From: Comamonas sp.
Lineage (GTDB): Bacteria > Pseudomonadota > Gammaproteobacteria > Burkholderiales > Burkholderiaceae_C
NCBI GenBank assembly: GCA_028690035.1
Contig: JAQVCA010000006.1
Location: 1 to 64,000 of the forward strand
Length of the DNA: 64,000 nt
Reading direction: 5' to 3'
Of this stretch, positions 34,912-44,969 are shown piece after piece. The notes under the pieces are model-generated. The model made no database searches. It saw nothing but the letters and a program-made list of their open reading frames with translations, and had not been told where the DNA came from. How positions within the stretch are numbered: position 1 is the stretch's first letter; every line of letters starts with the position of its first letter. The position numbers and the translations under genes were made by a program.

Positions 34912-36085
34912 TGTGAGCTGGATTTTGCTGGGTCTGCCCCTGGCCTTTGTCTTGGGCTGGCTGGCCTCGCGCATGGATGTGCGCCAGATGCGCCTGGAGA
35001 ACCGCCAGGCGCCCAAGGCCTACTTCAAGGGCTTGAACTTCCTGCTCAACGAGCAGCAGGACCAGGCCATCGATGCCTTTATCGAGGCCATGCAGAACGA
35101 TCCCGATACCGCTGAGTTGCACTTTGCGCTAGGTAACCTCTTCCGCCGTCGAGGTGAGTACCTGCGCGCGGTGCGCGTGCACGATCATCTGCTGCAGCGT
35201 GCCGACCTGAGTCTGGCCGATCGCCAGCGTGCCCAGCATGGCTTGGCGCAGGATTATCTCAAGGCTGGGCTGTTGGATCGTGCCGAAGATGCGCTGCGTC
35301 GTCTTGAGGACACCCCCTACGCTGCCTATGCCCATCTGGCATTGTTGGGCATTTACGAGCGCGCCCGCGACTGGCCCCAGGCAGCGGCGATTGTGCAAAC
35401 CATGCAGGCGCAAGGGCAGGGCGATTTCAGCGCGCGGCTGGCGCATTACCTGTGTGAGCAGGCGCAAGCGCTGATCCAGCAAAACCAGCTGACCAAGGCC
35501 CAGGCATTGCTGGAACAGGCCGTGGCCAGTGCCCCCGAAGCGCCGCGCCCACGCCAGGATCTTGCGCGCGTGTACTACCGCCTGGAGCAGATCGATGCTG
35601 CCTGGCAGCAGCTGGAGCAACTGGCCCAACATGCTCCGCAGGCTTTGGCCTTGGCGTTGCCACTGCTGCTGGAAATGGCCCAGGCCACCCAGCGCGAGGG
35701 TGTGGCAGTGGCGCTGCTGCGCCAGCGCTATGCCCAGGCCCCTGCGCTGGATGTGCTGCTGGCGCTGGTGCAGTTGGGGGCCGATCCGCAGGGCGAAGGT
35801 CCTGCGCGCTGCCCGCCTGAAAATGCCCCTGCCTGCAGCCAGCAATGGCTGCTGCGCCATTTGGAGCGCGAGCCTTCGCTCATCGTGGCCCAGCAGTGGC
35901 TGTCTCAGCCATCCACTGGTCTGCAATTGCCTACGCCGGTGGCTCAGGCGCTGGAGCACGCCGCCCGACCCCTGATGCGCTACCGCTGCGCTGCGTGTGG
36001 CTTTGAGGCGCGCCAGCACTTTTGGCATTGTCCCGGCTGCCAAAGTTGGGACAGCTACCCCGCCCGCAGGGTCGAAGAGCTGTGA
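34901..36085 (+). CDS. lapB: Lipopolysaccharide assembly protein LapB
   Basis: The 394-residue protein has an N-terminal membrane anchor (WILLGLPLAFVLGWLASRMD), several TPR repeats (about 45-330), and a C-terminal rubredoxin-like zinc site CAACGFEARQHFWHCPGCQS. It regulates FtsH-dependent turnover of LpxC and so lipopolysaccharide level. The TPR region is Gln/Ala-rich. The start at 34901 overlaps lapA. Confidence 0.93.
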   Translation: MNFDVSWILLGLPLAFVLGWLASRMDVRQMRLENRQAPKAYFKGLNFLLNEQQDQAIDAFIEAMQNDPDTAELHFALGNLFRRRGEYLRAVRVHDHLLQRADLSLADRQRAQHGLAQDYLKAGLLDRAEDALRRLEDTPYAAYAHLALLGIYERARDWPQAAAIVQTMQAQGQGDFSARLAHYLCEQAQALIQQNQLTKAQALLEQAVASAPEAPRPRQDLARVYYRLEQIDAAWQQLEQLAQHAPQALALALPLLLEMAQATQREGVAVALLRQRYAQAPALDVLLALVQLGADPQGEGPARCPPENAPACSQQWLLRHLEREPSLIVAQQWLSQPSTGLQLPTPVAQALEHAARPLMRYRCAACGFEARQHFWHCPGCQSWDSYPARRVEEL

Positions 36086-36127
36086 CACAGTGCAGCCCAA
36101 GGCAGCCCACAGAGATGGAGCTTTTGA

Positions 36128-36190
36128 ATGATTTTTAAATGAAATTGGCACTTTAGCCTTATGTAGCAGGCGCTGGCAGCTCTTTTTAAG
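36128..36190. repeat. Dispersed inverted-repeat element (copy 7)
   Basis: AAATTGGCACTTTAGCCTTA and GCAGGCGCTGGCAGCTCTTT form the arms, between lapB and prfB. Confidence 0.65.
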
Positions 36191-36319
36191 TGAGCGGCAA
36201 GATGCCCTTGTCCCGCATGCGAAAATGCCAGCCCTTTGCGGCGCAGCGCCCCTTTGCTGGTGTTGCTGCGCAGCCCGTACCATCTTCACGACCTTCACCC
36301 CACAGACCAGGACAGCACC

Positions 36320-37424
36320 ATGGAAGCAGAACGTATCAACCAAATTGGCAACACCTTGCAAGACCTGAGTGAGCGCACCCAGGACTTACGGAGGTATCTT
36401 TGACTACGATGCCAAGTTTGAACGCCTGCGCACCGTCAATGCCTCGCTAGAAGACCCCAGCGTCTGGAACGATCCCAAAAAAGCCCAAGAGTTGGGTAAA
36501 GAAAAAAAATCGCTTGATGGCGTGGTGCTGACCCTGGAAAAGCTCACCACCGAGCTGTCCGACAACAGCGAGCTGTTCGAGATGAGCCGCGACGAGGGCG
36601 ATGAGGCCGGTCTGCTCACCATCGAGGCCGAAACCGCCAAGCTCAAGCCACTGATTGAAGAGCTGGAGTTTCGCCGCATGTTCAGCCAGGAGGCCGACCC
36701 GCTCAACTGCTACATCGACATCCAGGCCGGTGCGGGCGGCACCGAAGCGTGCGACTGGGCCAGCATCTTGCTGCGCCAGTACCTCAAGTACGCCGAGCGC
36801 AAAGGCTTCAAAACCACGGTGGACGATGAAACCCCGGGCGATGTGGCGGGCATCAAAAGCGCCACCATCCATGTGGAAGGCGAATACGCCTACGGCCTGC
36901 TGCGCACCGAAACCGGCGTACACCGCCTGGTGCGCAAATCGCCGTTTGACTCTTCGGGCGGGCGCCATACCAGCTTTGCCAGCTTGTTTGTTTATCCCGA
37001 GATCGACGATTCCATCGAAATCGACATCAACCCCGCCGACGTGCGCGTGGACACCTACCGCGCGTCGGGCGCCGGTGGCCAGCACATCAACAAAACCGAC
37101 TCGGCCGTGCGCCTGACGCACATGCCCACCGGCATCGTCGTACAGTGCCAAGATGGCCGCTCGCAGCACAGCAACCGCGATGTGGCTTGGCAGCGCCTGC
37201 GCTCGCGCCTGTACGACTTTGAGATGCGCAAGCGCCAAGAAGAACAGCAAAAACTCGAAGACACCAAGACCGATGTGGGTTGGGGCCACCAAATCCGCAG
37301 CTACGTGCTGGACAACAGCCGTATCAAGGATTTGCGCACCAACGTCGAAGTCTCTGCCACGCAAAAAGTGCTAGACGGTGACCTGGATGTGTTCATTGAA
37401 GCCTCGCTCAAGCAGGGCATTTAA
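36320..37424 (+). CDS. prfB: Peptide chain release factor 2 (programmed +1 frameshift)
   Basis: A 27-codon first frame starts at ATG 36320 and ends ...CGG AGG TAT CTT TGA C at 36401-36403; the ribosome shifts +1 and continues from GAC at 36402 to 37424. The shift site is the classic CTTTGAC with an internal Shine-Dalgarno GGAGG just before it, so RF2 controls its own synthesis. The product (about 367 residues) has the stop-codon recognition SPF (in [10 protein letters not shown]) and the catalytic GGQ (in [15 protein letters not shown]). It terminates translation at UGA and UAA. Confidence 0.97.
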
Positions 37425-37435
37425 GAGAGAACGTG

Positions 37436-40186
37436 ATGAAACAAGGACAAGCCGCAGCCATCCAGCGCCTGGACTACAGCGCCCCAGCGTACTGGATCGA
37501 CACCGTCGAATTGACCTTTGACCTGGATCCGGCCAAGACCCGGGTGCTCAACAAGATGCGCGTGCGCCGCAATTTGGACGTAGCGGCGCAGCCGTTGCGC
37601 CTGGATGGCGAAGAGCTCAATCTGGCGCGCGTGCTGGTCAATGGCAGCGGCACCTCCTTCAAGCTGGAAGGCGAGCAGCTGGTGCTGGAGAACCTGCCCG
37701 AAGGCCCTGAGCCATTCGAGCTGGAAATCTTCACCACCTGCCAGCCTGCCAAGAACACCCAGCTGTCGGGCCTGTACGTCAGCCAAGGCACCTTCTTTAC
37801 GCAGTGCGAGGCGCAGGGCTTTCGCCGTATCACCTATTTTCTAGATCGCCCCGATGTCATGGCCAGTTACAGCGTGCTGTTGCGCGCCGACAAGGCCCAG
37901 TATCCGGTGCTGCTGTCCAACGGCAATTTGGTCGAAAGCGGCGATCTGGGTGAGGGGCGCCACTTTGCCCGCTGGCAAGACCCGCACAAAAAGCCCTGCT
38001 ACCTGTTTGCGCTGGTAGCCGGCAAGCTGGTGGCGCGCGAGCAGCACATCACCAGCCGCAGCGGCACGCCGCACGTGTTGCAGGTGTGGGTGCGCCCGGG
38101 CGACCTGGAAAAAACCGAATACGCCATGCGTGCGCTGATGCACGCCATCGCCTGGGACGAGGCGCGCTTTGGCCTGCCGTTGGATCTGGAGCGCTTCATG
38201 ATCGTCGCCACCAGCGACTTCAACATGGGCGCTATGGAAAACAAGGGCCTGAACATCTTCAACACCAAGTACGTGCTGGCCAACCCATCCACGGCCACCG
38301 ACGTGGACTTTGCCAATGTCGAGTCGGTGATTGGCCACGAGTACTTCCACAACTGGACGGGCAACCGCATCACCTGCCGCGACTGGTTCCAGCTCTCGCT
38401 CAAGGAAGGCCTGACGGTGTTCCGCGACCAAGAGTTCAGCATGGACATGGCCGCCACGCCCTCGGCGCGTGCCGTTAAGCGCATCGAAGACGTGCGTGTC
38501 CTGCGCACTGCCCAGTTCCCTGAAGACGCTGGCCCCATGGCCCACCCCGTGCGTCCGGACAGCTATGTCGAGATCAACAACTTCTACACCCTCACGATTT
38601 ACGAAAAGGGTGCCGAAGTGGTGCGCATGCAGCACAACCTGGTCGGCCGCGACGGTTTTGCCCAGGGCATAAAGCGGTACTTTGAGCACTTTGATGGCCA
38701 GGCCGTCACCTGCGACGACTTTGTGCAATGCATGGCCGATGCCAACCCCGCCAGTCCACTGAATCAGCACCTGGAGCAGTTCAAGCGCTGGTACAGCCAG
38801 GCGGGCACGCCCCAAGTGCATGCCAGCGGCGCCTTCGATGCCGACAGCGCCAGCTATACGCTGACGCTGCGCCAAACCTGCCCCGCCACGCCCGGCCAAA
38901 GCAACAAGCAGCCATTGGTCATCCCCGTCACCATCGGCTTGCTCAGCGCCCAAGGCCAGGCACTGCCCCTGCAACTGCAAGGCCAAGAAAGCGCGCTGGG
39001 CCTAGAGCACACCTTGGTGCTGACCGAGGCCGAACAATCTTGGACCTTCACCGGCCTGCAAGGACTCGATGGCGCGCCTGTGCCCTCGCTGCTGCGTGGT
39101 TTCAGTGCGCCGGTGCAATTGCACTATGCAGCCAGCGATGCCGAGCTGCTCACCCAGCTGGCGCACGACAACGATGCCTTCAACCGCTGGGAAGCAGGCC
39201 AGCGCCTGATGCTGCGCAGCGCGCTTAATGCTATTCAGAATATAGCTTTTGACGCTGATTTGGCATATATTTCAAGACAAAAATACCTTGAAAATGATCT
39301 GGTGCAAGCGCTACGTGCTCTACTTTTAGATAACCAGCTCGATCCTGCTTTCAAAGAGCTGGCGCTGGCCTTGCCCTCTGAAACCTACATCGCCGAGCAG
39401 CTGCAGCAACCCGTCGATCCGCAACACATTCACGCCGTGCGCCAGGCCATGCGCCTGCAGCTGGCCAGCGCGCTGCAAGCCGATTGGCAAGCCACTTACG
39501 AGGCCCATGCCGACACCGGCGCCTACCGCCCCGAGCCCCACAGCGCCGGGCGTCGCGCCCTGGCTGGTTTGGCCTTGTCCATGCTGTGCCTGGCCGCCCA
39601 AGCCAGCGGCGATACGGTCTGGCCGGGCAAAGCCTACCAGCGCTTCAAGCAGGCAGGCAATCTGACCGATCGCATCCATGCGCTCAATGCCCTGATCCAC
39701 AGCGCCAGCGCCCTGGCCGAGCCGGCGCTGGAGCGCTTCTACCGCATGGCCAAGGACGAGGCACTGGTGCTGGACAAATGGTTTGCTTTGCAGGCCACCG
39801 CGCCCGATGTCAACGGCCACGTGCTGCCCTTGGTGCAGCGTTTGCTGCAGCACCCCGACTTTGCCCTGAGCAACCCCAACCGCGCGCGCAGCCTGGTGTT
39901 CAGCTACTGCAACGCCAACCCGGCCGGTTTTCACCGTGCCGATGGTGCGGGCTACCGCTTCTGGGCTGAGCAGGTGCTGGCGCTGGACGCCATCAACCCG
40001 CAAGTGGCCGCGCGCCTGGCGCGTGCGCTCGATCGCTACAGCCGCCTGGCGCAGCCCTACCGCGAGCAAGCCCTGGCGGCTCTGCAGCGCGTAGCCGCCC
40101 AGGAAAAACTGTCCAACGACGTGCGCGAAATCGTGGCACATGCGCTGGCACTGGAGGCGGCTCCAGCGCAGGTGGTGCAGTCTTGA
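37436..40186 (+). CDS. pepN: Aminopeptidase N (M1 family)
   Basis: The 916-residue zinc aminopeptidase has the exopeptidase motif GAMENKGLNIF and zinc-binding HEYFHNWTGNR with the downstream glutamate in LKEGLTVFRDQEFS. It trims N-terminal residues from peptides in the cytosol. I take the ATG at 37436; a GTG one codon earlier is also possible. An AT-rich stretch at 39222-39333 interrupts the high-GC gene and encodes NAIQNIAFDADLAYIS and beyond, unlike the rest; it appears to be a repeat inserted in frame. Confidence 0.95.
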   Translation: MKQGQAAAIQRLDYSAPAYWIDTVELTFDLDPAKTRVLNKMRVRRNLDVAAQPLRLDGEELNLARVLVNGSGTSFKLEGEQLVLENLPEGPEPFELEIFTTCQPAKNTQLSGLYVSQGTFFTQCEAQGFRRITYFLDRPDVMASYSVLLRADKAQYPVLLSNGNLVESGDLGEGRHFARWQDPHKKPCYLFALVAGKLVAREQHITSRSGTPHVLQVWVRPGDLEKTEYAMRALMHAIAWDEARFGLPLDLERFMIVATSDFNMGAMENKGLNIFNTKYVLANPSTATDVDFANVESVIGHEYFHNWTGNRITCRDWFQLSLKEGLTVFRDQEFSMDMAATPSARAVKRIEDVRVLRTAQFPEDAGPMAHPVRPDSYVEINNFYTLTIYEKGAEVVRMQHNLVGRDGFAQGIKRYFEHFDGQAVTCDDFVQCMADANPASPLNQHLEQFKRWYSQAGTPQVHASGAFDADSASYTLTLRQTCPATPGQSNKQPLVIPVTIGLLSAQGQALPLQLQGQESALGLEHTLVLTEAEQSWTFTGLQGLDGAPVPSLLRGFSAPVQLHYAASDAELLTQLAHDNDAFNRWEAGQRLMLRSALNAIQNIAFDADLAYISRQKYLENDLVQALRALLLDNQLDPAFKELALALPSETYIAEQLQQPVDPQHIHAVRQAMRLQLASALQADWQATYEAHADTGAYRPEPHSAGRRALAGLALSMLCLAAQASGDTVWPGKAYQRFKQAGNLTDRIHALNALIHSASALAEPALERFYRMAKDEALVLDKWFALQATAPDVNGHVLPLVQRLLQHPDFALSNPNRARSLVFSYCNANPAGFHRADGAGYRFWAEQVLALDAINPQVAARLARALDRYSRLAQPYREQALAALQRVAAQEKLSNDVREIVAHALALEAAPAQVVQS
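39222..39333. repeat. Probable repeat-family insertion inside pepN
   Basis: The segment is much more AT-rich than pepN and has TATAGCTTTTGACGCTGATT at the left and GCAAGCGCTACGTGCTCTAC at the right, like the arms of the intergenic copies. The reading frame stays open through it. Confidence 0.45.
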
Positions 40187-40262
40187 AAAATTGAAAATAT
40201 AGGTGAAATTGGCTGCCAGCCCTTGCTGGATAAGCGCTGGCAGCTCTAGTTTTTGAATTGAA
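40187..40262. repeat. Dispersed inverted-repeat element (copy 8)
   Basis: GGCTGCCAGCCCTT and ATAAGCGCTGGCAGCTCTAG are clear arms, between pepN and fbp. Confidence 0.7.
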
Positions 40263-40282
40263 AAATTGAAAAGGATCTCACA

Positions 40283-41314
40283 ATGACCGTACGACGCGAC
40301 AGCCTCACACGCTATCTGGTGGAAAAGCAGCGCGTAGATGGCCGCATCCCGCCCCAGCTGCGACTGCTGCTGGAAGTGGTGGCGCGCGCCTGCAAGCGCA
40401 TCAGCTTTGCCGTGAACAAGGGCGAGCTGGGCGAAGTCATGGGCAGCGCAGGCAGCGAAAACATTCAGGGCGAAGTGCAAAAGAAGCTGGACATCATTGC
40501 CAACGAAACCCTGATTGAAGCCAATGAATGGGGTGGCCACCTGGCGGCCATGGCCTCGGAAGAGATGGAAGGCATCTACGTGGTGCCCAACCGCTACCCG
40601 CAGGGCGAGTACCTGCTCATGTTCGATCCGCTGGATGGCTCCAGCAACATCGATGTCAATGTGAGCATCGGCACCATCTTCAGCGTGCTGAAAAAGCCCG
40701 AAGGCCACCCCGGCATCCACGACAGCGATTTCCTGCAGCCGGGCACGCAGCAAGTGGCCGCCGGTTACTGCATCTATGGCCCGCAAACCACGCTGGTGCT
40801 CACTGTGGGCGATGGCGTGTCCATGTTCACGCTCGACCGCGAGCAGGGTTCGTTCATCCTCACGCAAGACAACGTGAAGGTGCCTGAAGACACCAAAGAA
40901 TTTGCCATCAACATGAGCAACATGCGCCACTGGGATGCCCCGGTCAAGCGCTACATCGATGAGTGCCTGCAAGGCACAGAGGGCCCGCGCGGCAAGGACT
41001 TCAACATGCGCTGGATTGCCAGCATGGTGTCGGACGTACACCGCATCCTGACGCGCGGCGGCATCTTCATGTACCCCTGGGACAAGCGCGAGCCGCACAA
41101 GCCCGGCAAGCTGCGCCTGATGTACGAAGCCAACCCGATGGGTTGGCTCATTGAACAGGCCGGTGGCATGGCTACCAACGGGCGCCAGCGCATTTTGGAG
41201 ATTGAACCCACCCAGCTGCACGAGCGTGTGAGCGTGATTCTGGGTTCGAAGAACGAGGTGCAGCGCGTCACCGACTACCATCTGGAGGCCGATCGCGCGT
41301 GCGCGCAGGCTTGA
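40283..41314 (+). CDS. fbp: Fructose-1,6-bisphosphatase, class 1
   Basis: The 343-residue protein has the metal site [13 protein letters not shown] (about 114-126), [13 protein letters not shown] before it, and the sugar-phosphate block [23 protein letters not shown] split over the second domain. It hydrolyses fructose 1,6-bisphosphate to fructose 6-phosphate in gluconeogenesis. AAGGAT precedes the ATG. Confidence 0.95.
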   Translation: MTVRRDSLTRYLVEKQRVDGRIPPQLRLLLEVVARACKRISFAVNKGELGEVMGSAGSENIQGEVQKKLDIIANETLIEANEWGGHLAAMASEEMEGIYVVPNRYPQGEYLLMFDPLDGSSNIDVNVSIGTIFSVLKKPEGHPGIHDSDFLQPGTQQVAAGYCIYGPQTTLVLTVGDGVSMFTLDREQGSFILTQDNVKVPEDTKEFAINMSNMRHWDAPVKRYIDECLQGTEGPRGKDFNMRWIASMVSDVHRILTRGGIFMYPWDKREPHKPGKLRLMYEANPMGWLIEQAGGMATNGRQRILEIEPTQLHERVSVILGSKNEVQRVTDYHLEADRACAQA

Positions 41315-41345
41315 TCCGGCCACAGAGCCCACATGCTCCCCATGA

Positions 41346-41375
41346 AAAAAGCCAAGGTCTTTGCCTTGGCTTTTT
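41346..41375 (+). terminator. Terminator after fbp
   Basis: Arms AAAAAGCCAAGG/CCTTGGCTTTTT with a six-base loop. The A and T runs let it serve both fbp and the convergent small gene. Confidence 0.88.
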
Positions 41376-41406
41376 CTTTGGGGTGTGCCAGCAGGAGGGG
41401 GCAAGT

Positions 41407-41703
41407 TTAGGAGGGGTTCACCCCCCAGCGGGTTTTGAAATCGAACTCCAAGCGCTCGCAATCTTGCTTGCCTTGGAAGTGGCGCGGCTTATCGCTGTCG
41501 GGTGCGCGCTCGAGTTCTTTCCAGCATTGGCGAATGGTTTCACGCTCGACCCACTGGGTCTCTTTTTCGGGGGAGAGGGTGTACAGCAGCTGGCTGCCCA
41601 GCATCAGCACCCCAAAAAAAGCCACGGGCAAGATGATGAGCCAGCGCACGATTTTTTGATTTTTTTTCTGTTCTGGTGCGCTGTCGGCGGATGATTCAGT
41701 CAT
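41407..41703 (-). CDS. Small single-pass membrane protein, unknown function
   Basis: The 98-residue protein has a charged N-terminus (EQKKNQK), one membrane helix WLIILPVAFFGVLMLGSQLLY (about 21-41), and a soluble C-terminal part with two cysteines (RQCWKELER and GKQDCERLEF). I do not recognise the family. It is convergent with fbp, and upstream of it lies the NlpC/P60 gene on the same strand. Confidence 0.75.
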   Translation of the reverse strand: MTESSADSAPEQKKNQKIVRWLIILPVAFFGVLMLGSQLLYTLSPEKETQWVERETIRQCWKELERAPDSDKPRHFQGKQDCERLEFDFKTRWGVNPS

Positions 41704-41758
41704 GGTTCAGGGGGAAGCTGGGTGCAGGCGGATGCAATAAATACAAGGAGGGCAGGGG

Positions 41759-42469
41759 TCAAGGCAACAGCGTGTAGCTGGCAGGTAGCAGTTCGTCCTG
41801 CATCGCATTGGCTGTCAGTCCCGCCTCGACAGGCACACGACGTGCGCCGTTGAAGCGCTTGCTCCAGTAGGTGGAGTGCATATCTTCAATACGAACGGCA
41901 GCGCCAGCGCGTGGGGAATGGATGAACTGCCCATCACCCAAGTAGATACCCACATGACTGAAGGTGCGCCGCATGGTGTTGAAGAACACCAAATCGCCGG
42001 GGCGCAACTCATTTTTCTGGATTTTTGTGGTCGCACGTGCTTGGTCGCGTGCAATGCGTGGCAACTGGTGGCCCAGCACCTCGGCATAGACGTTGCGTAC
42101 AAAGCCGCTGCAGTCAAAGCCGGTGGCTGCCTCGGTACCGCCACGGCGGTAGGGCACGCCAATCAAGCCCATGGCGGTGGTGATGAGCCGATTGGTGTGT
42201 TCTCCCACCGACTGGCCCGCTTGTTTGAGCTGAGGCAGCCAAGCCTGGTGCGGCATCTGCGCAGACGTGGAAGCCTGGGCCGCAGGCGCAACAGATGATG
42301 TCGTACCGACATAACTATCGACCAGCATGCGCGCCGAAGTGGTCTGCGTGGAAAAGGGGTGAAACAGCGGCGAGATGATGTCGAACTCTGTATCCGGCAG
42401 CACTGGGCTGGCAGAAGCCGCAAAGTGGGTACACAGAGTCAGGGTAAGCAACCAACGAGAAAAAAGCAT
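41759..42469 (-). CDS. NlpC/P60 family peptidoglycan endopeptidase
   Basis: The 236-residue precursor has a signal peptide (LFSRWLLTLTLCTHFAASAS), a low-complexity linker, and a C40 domain from about residue 95. The domain has the catalytic cysteine in GFDCSGFVRNVY and histidine in FSHVGIYLGDGQFIHSP. It should cleave peptide cross-links in the periplasm. It is divergent from the cytochrome c gene. Confidence 0.9.
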   Translation of the reverse strand: MLFSRWLLTLTLCTHFAASASPVLPDTEFDIISPLFHPFSTQTTSARMLVDSYVGTTSSVAPAAQASTSAQMPHQAWLPQLKQAGQSVGEHTNRLITTAMGLIGVPYRRGGTEAATGFDCSGFVRNVYAEVLGHQLPRIARDQARATTKIQKNELRPGDLVFFNTMRRTFSHVGIYLGDGQFIHSPRAGAAVRIEDMHSTYWSKRFNGARRVPVEAGLTANAMQDELLPASYTLLP

Positions 42470-42518
42470 CTGCCGAGGGTAACATGTTTAGTTTTCTGAC
42501 TTACCTTCTTTAAGCACT

Positions 42519-42983
42519 GTGAAACTACCCTTTATCTGTTATGCGTTGGGCGCACTGACCCTAGCATGTGCAGCCACCCTGGCCAGCGCACAAGTGAGCA
42601 CTCCTGAGGTATCCGTCCATACAGGAAAGACGGGGTACCAGGTGTACCAGCAAGTCTGCGCAGCCTGCCATACTGATGGGGTTGCTTCTGCGCCTAAGCA
42701 CGGCGATAAAAAAGCTTGGGCGCCGCTGATTGAAGAGGGGCAGCACATCCTGACAGCCCATGCTTGGGTGGGTGTACGCGCCATGCCAGCGCAGGGCGGC
42801 ATGCCCGACCTAGGTTTGGAAGAGTTCGCCAAGGCAGTAGCCTGGATGGCCAGTTCTGCGGGCGGCGACTGGAAAGACCCAGATGCGGCGCTGATGCATC
42901 GCATCCGCCATGAGGCTGCAGAACGTCTGGAAAAAGATATTAAGGCCAAAAAAGCCATGAAGAAGATGCTAGAAAGGGATTAA
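42519..42983 (+). CDS. Class I cytochrome c (c5-like)
   Basis: The 154-residue precursor has a signal peptide (LGALTLACAATLASAQ), one haem-binding CAACH (about 48-52), and the axial methionine in VRAMPAQGGMPDL. It carries electrons in the periplasm. An unusual Lys/Arg-rich C-terminal helix (RHEAAERLEKDIKAKKAMKK) follows. It starts with GTG and has only a weak ribosome site. It lies 2 bases upstream of the isochorismatase-like gene. Confidence 0.87.
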   Translation: MKLPFICYALGALTLACAATLASAQVSTPEVSVHTGKTGYQVYQQVCAACHTDGVASAPKHGDKKAWAPLIEEGQHILTAHAWVGVRAMPAQGGMPDLGLEEFAKAVAWMASSAGGDWKDPDAALMHRIRHEAAERLEKDIKAKKAMKKMLERD

Positions 42984-42985
42984 CT

Positions 42986-43594
42986 ATGCTGTTAGACGCC
43001 GACGAATCGCAATTGGTCTTGGTGGATTACCAAGAGAAACTGATGCCCGCCATTTTTGAAGCGCAAGCTGTGGTAGCCAACGCCCTGCGTTTGGCACAGG
43101 CGGCGCGTTTACTGCAGGTGCCCGTGTGGGGTACGGAGCACAACCCCCAAAAGCTCGGTGGCAATGTGCCCAGTGTCAGGGTGTTGTGCGAGCGCACGCT
43201 GGGCAAGATGAGCTTCAGCGCCGCCACCGATGAGCTGTTGCATACCTTGCGCCCGCCTGTGTCGGCGCGCCCTGCCAGTGGCAACGCGCGCAGCCTGCCT
43301 AAGCATCTGCGCAAGCCCGAAGTTGCGCTGCCCGAGCGCCCCAGCATCGTGGTGGCTGGCTGCGAAGCGCATGTGTGTTTGCTGCAGACGGCGCTGGAGT
43401 TGCTGGAGCATGAGTTTGAGGTGTGGGTGGTCACCGATGCTTGCAGCTCACGCACCGAGCGCAACCGCGATGCGGCATTCGACCGCTTGGCTGGCGCGGG
43501 TGCTGAACTCGTGACCACCGAGATGGTGGTATTTGAATGGCTACGCGATTGTGAGCACCCGGCCTTTCGCGAGGCACTGGCGCTGATCAAATAA
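42986..43594 (+). CDS. Isochorismatase-family cysteine hydrolase
   Basis: The 202-residue protein shows the family triad: the aspartate in LVLVDYQEKLMP (about 12), a lysine in GKMSFSA, and the catalytic cysteine in VVAGCEAHVCLLQTAL (about 127). Substrate is unknown; relatives act on nicotinamide-like or other amides. It is probably co-transcribed with the cytochrome gene; the pair has no obvious shared pathway. Confidence 0.85.
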   Translation: MLLDADESQLVLVDYQEKLMPAIFEAQAVVANALRLAQAARLLQVPVWGTEHNPQKLGGNVPSVRVLCERTLGKMSFSAATDELLHTLRPPVSARPASGNARSLPKHLRKPEVALPERPSIVVAGCEAHVCLLQTALELLEHEFEVWVVTDACSSRTERNRDAAFDRLAGAGAELVTTEMVVFEWLRDCEHPAFREALALIK

Positions 43595-43606
43595 ATAAAT
43601 AAAGCC

Positions 43607-44278
43607 TTAGGGCGCCAGGCGCTCACGGTGCCAAGCCTGTTCACCCGGCACGCTGTCTGCTAGGCGATAGCGTAGCCGGTCGTGCAGGCGACTGGGGCGG
43701 CCTTGCCAGAATTCCCAGGTATCCGGGCGCAGACGGTAGCCGCCCCAATGCGCCGGGCGCGGGGGCTGCAGCAAGAACTGCGTACCGTATTTGGCAGCGT
43801 TGGCCACCAGTACGCTGCGCCCGCTGATGACCTGGCTTTGCGGGCTGGCCCAGGCGCCAATGCGTGAATCGAGCGGGCGGCTGTGGAAATAGGCATCGCT
43901 TTCCTGGTCGCTGACCGGCTCCACATGTCCTTCGATACGCACCACGCGTTCCAGCTCGACCCAGTGAAACTGAATGGCGGCAAACGGCACACCAGCTAGC
44001 TCGCGGCCTTTGCGGCTGTGGTAGTTGGTGTACCAGACGATGCCCGCCTCGTCGTAGCCCTTGAGCAGCACGATGCGCGTGCTGGGCCGCATGTCACTGC
44101 CCACTGTGGCCACGGTCATGGCGTTGGGTTCCGGAACCTCGGCCTGCACGGCCTCTTGCAACCAGCGGTCAAACAGCGCCAGCGGTTGCGCTGGCGCACT
44201 GGACTCCGTCAGTTCAGCGCGGCTGTAGGTTTTGCGCACCTGCGCAATGCGTGCGGACAATTCGGAAAAGGTACTCAT
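43607..44278 (-). CDS. pdxH: Pyridoxamine 5'-phosphate oxidase
   Basis: The 223-residue FMN enzyme has [20 protein letters not shown] (about 53-72), a [12 protein letters not shown] block and the C-terminal signature [20 protein letters not shown]. It makes pyridoxal 5'-phosphate. The ATG at 44278 matches the family start. It converges on the isochorismatase gene with a 12-base gap. Confidence 0.94.
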   Translation of the reverse strand: MSTFSELSARIAQVRKTYSRAELTESSAPAQPLALFDRWLQEAVQAEVPEPNAMTVATVGSDMRPSTRIVLLKGYDEAGIVWYTNYHSRKGRELAGVPFAAIQFHWVELERVVRIEGHVEPVSDQESDAYFHSRPLDSRIGAWASPQSQVISGRSVLVANAAKYGTQFLLQPPRPAHWGGYRLRPDTWEFWQGRPSRLHDRLRYRLADSVPGEQAWHRERLAP

Positions 44279-44402
44279 ACAACAACGACGACAGATCGGC
44301 CAAAAGCGCCATTGTGGCACCTCTGCAGTCCCTACAATCCAAGCCCGGTGGCGGCACCAGCGGTGCATGCCGATGCGGTTTTCATTCAGAAGGAGTTTGA
44401 CA

Positions 44403-44963
44403 ATGTCGAATACGATGGACGACGATGCCCAGCAACGTTTTGCACTGGGCCTAGTGTTTATTCTGATCGCTTTGGTGGTAAGCGTTGTATTGGGCGTGGT
44501 CGTCGTCGAATCGCGCGGTGCGACGTCCGGGGATGTTGCTGTCAGCGGGCGCAATGTGCTGAGCGCGCAAAACCTGACGCCAGCGCCTACTGAACCTGCA
44601 GCCTTGGCGCCAGCAGCCATTGTGCTCAACGAGCGTGCGGCAGTGCGCGTTGATGGCGCGGTGGTGAAGTTCTTTTTTGCCACGGGCAAGGCCGATGTAG
44701 CCCAAGGGGCAGACGAGGCCCTGGCCCAGGTGCTACAGGGCGTGCAAGCGGGTAAACGGGTACTGATTTCGGGCTTTCACGATGCCACGGGCGATGTGGC
44801 AGTGAATGAGGCATTGTCCAAGCGCCGTGCCCAGGCCGTGCAGGCCAAACTGATCCGCTTGGGCGTTGCCCCTGAGCGCGTGCAGTTGGCCAAACCCGCA
44901 CAGACCCTGGCCAACGGCAGCAACGACGAGGCCCGCCGGGTAGAGGTGTTTTTGATCGACTAG
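44403..44963 (+). CDS. OmpA-family protein with N-terminal membrane anchor
   Basis: The 186-residue protein has one membrane helix ([20 protein letters not shown], about 13-32) rather than a cleavable signal, an Ala-rich linker, and an OmpA-like domain (about 80-186) with [42 protein letters not shown] split by a strand, and [12 protein letters not shown]. The usual GHTD motif is FHDA here, so peptidoglycan binding is uncertain. Confidence 0.82.
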   Translation: MSNTMDDDAQQRFALGLVFILIALVVSVVLGVVVVESRGATSGDVAVSGRNVLSAQNLTPAPTEPAALAPAAIVLNERAAVRVDGAVVKFFFATGKADVAQGADEALAQVLQGVQAGKRVLISGFHDATGDVAVNEALSKRRAQAVQAKLIRLGVAPERVQLAKPAQTLANGSNDEARRVEVFLID

Positions 44964-44969
44964 GGCAAC

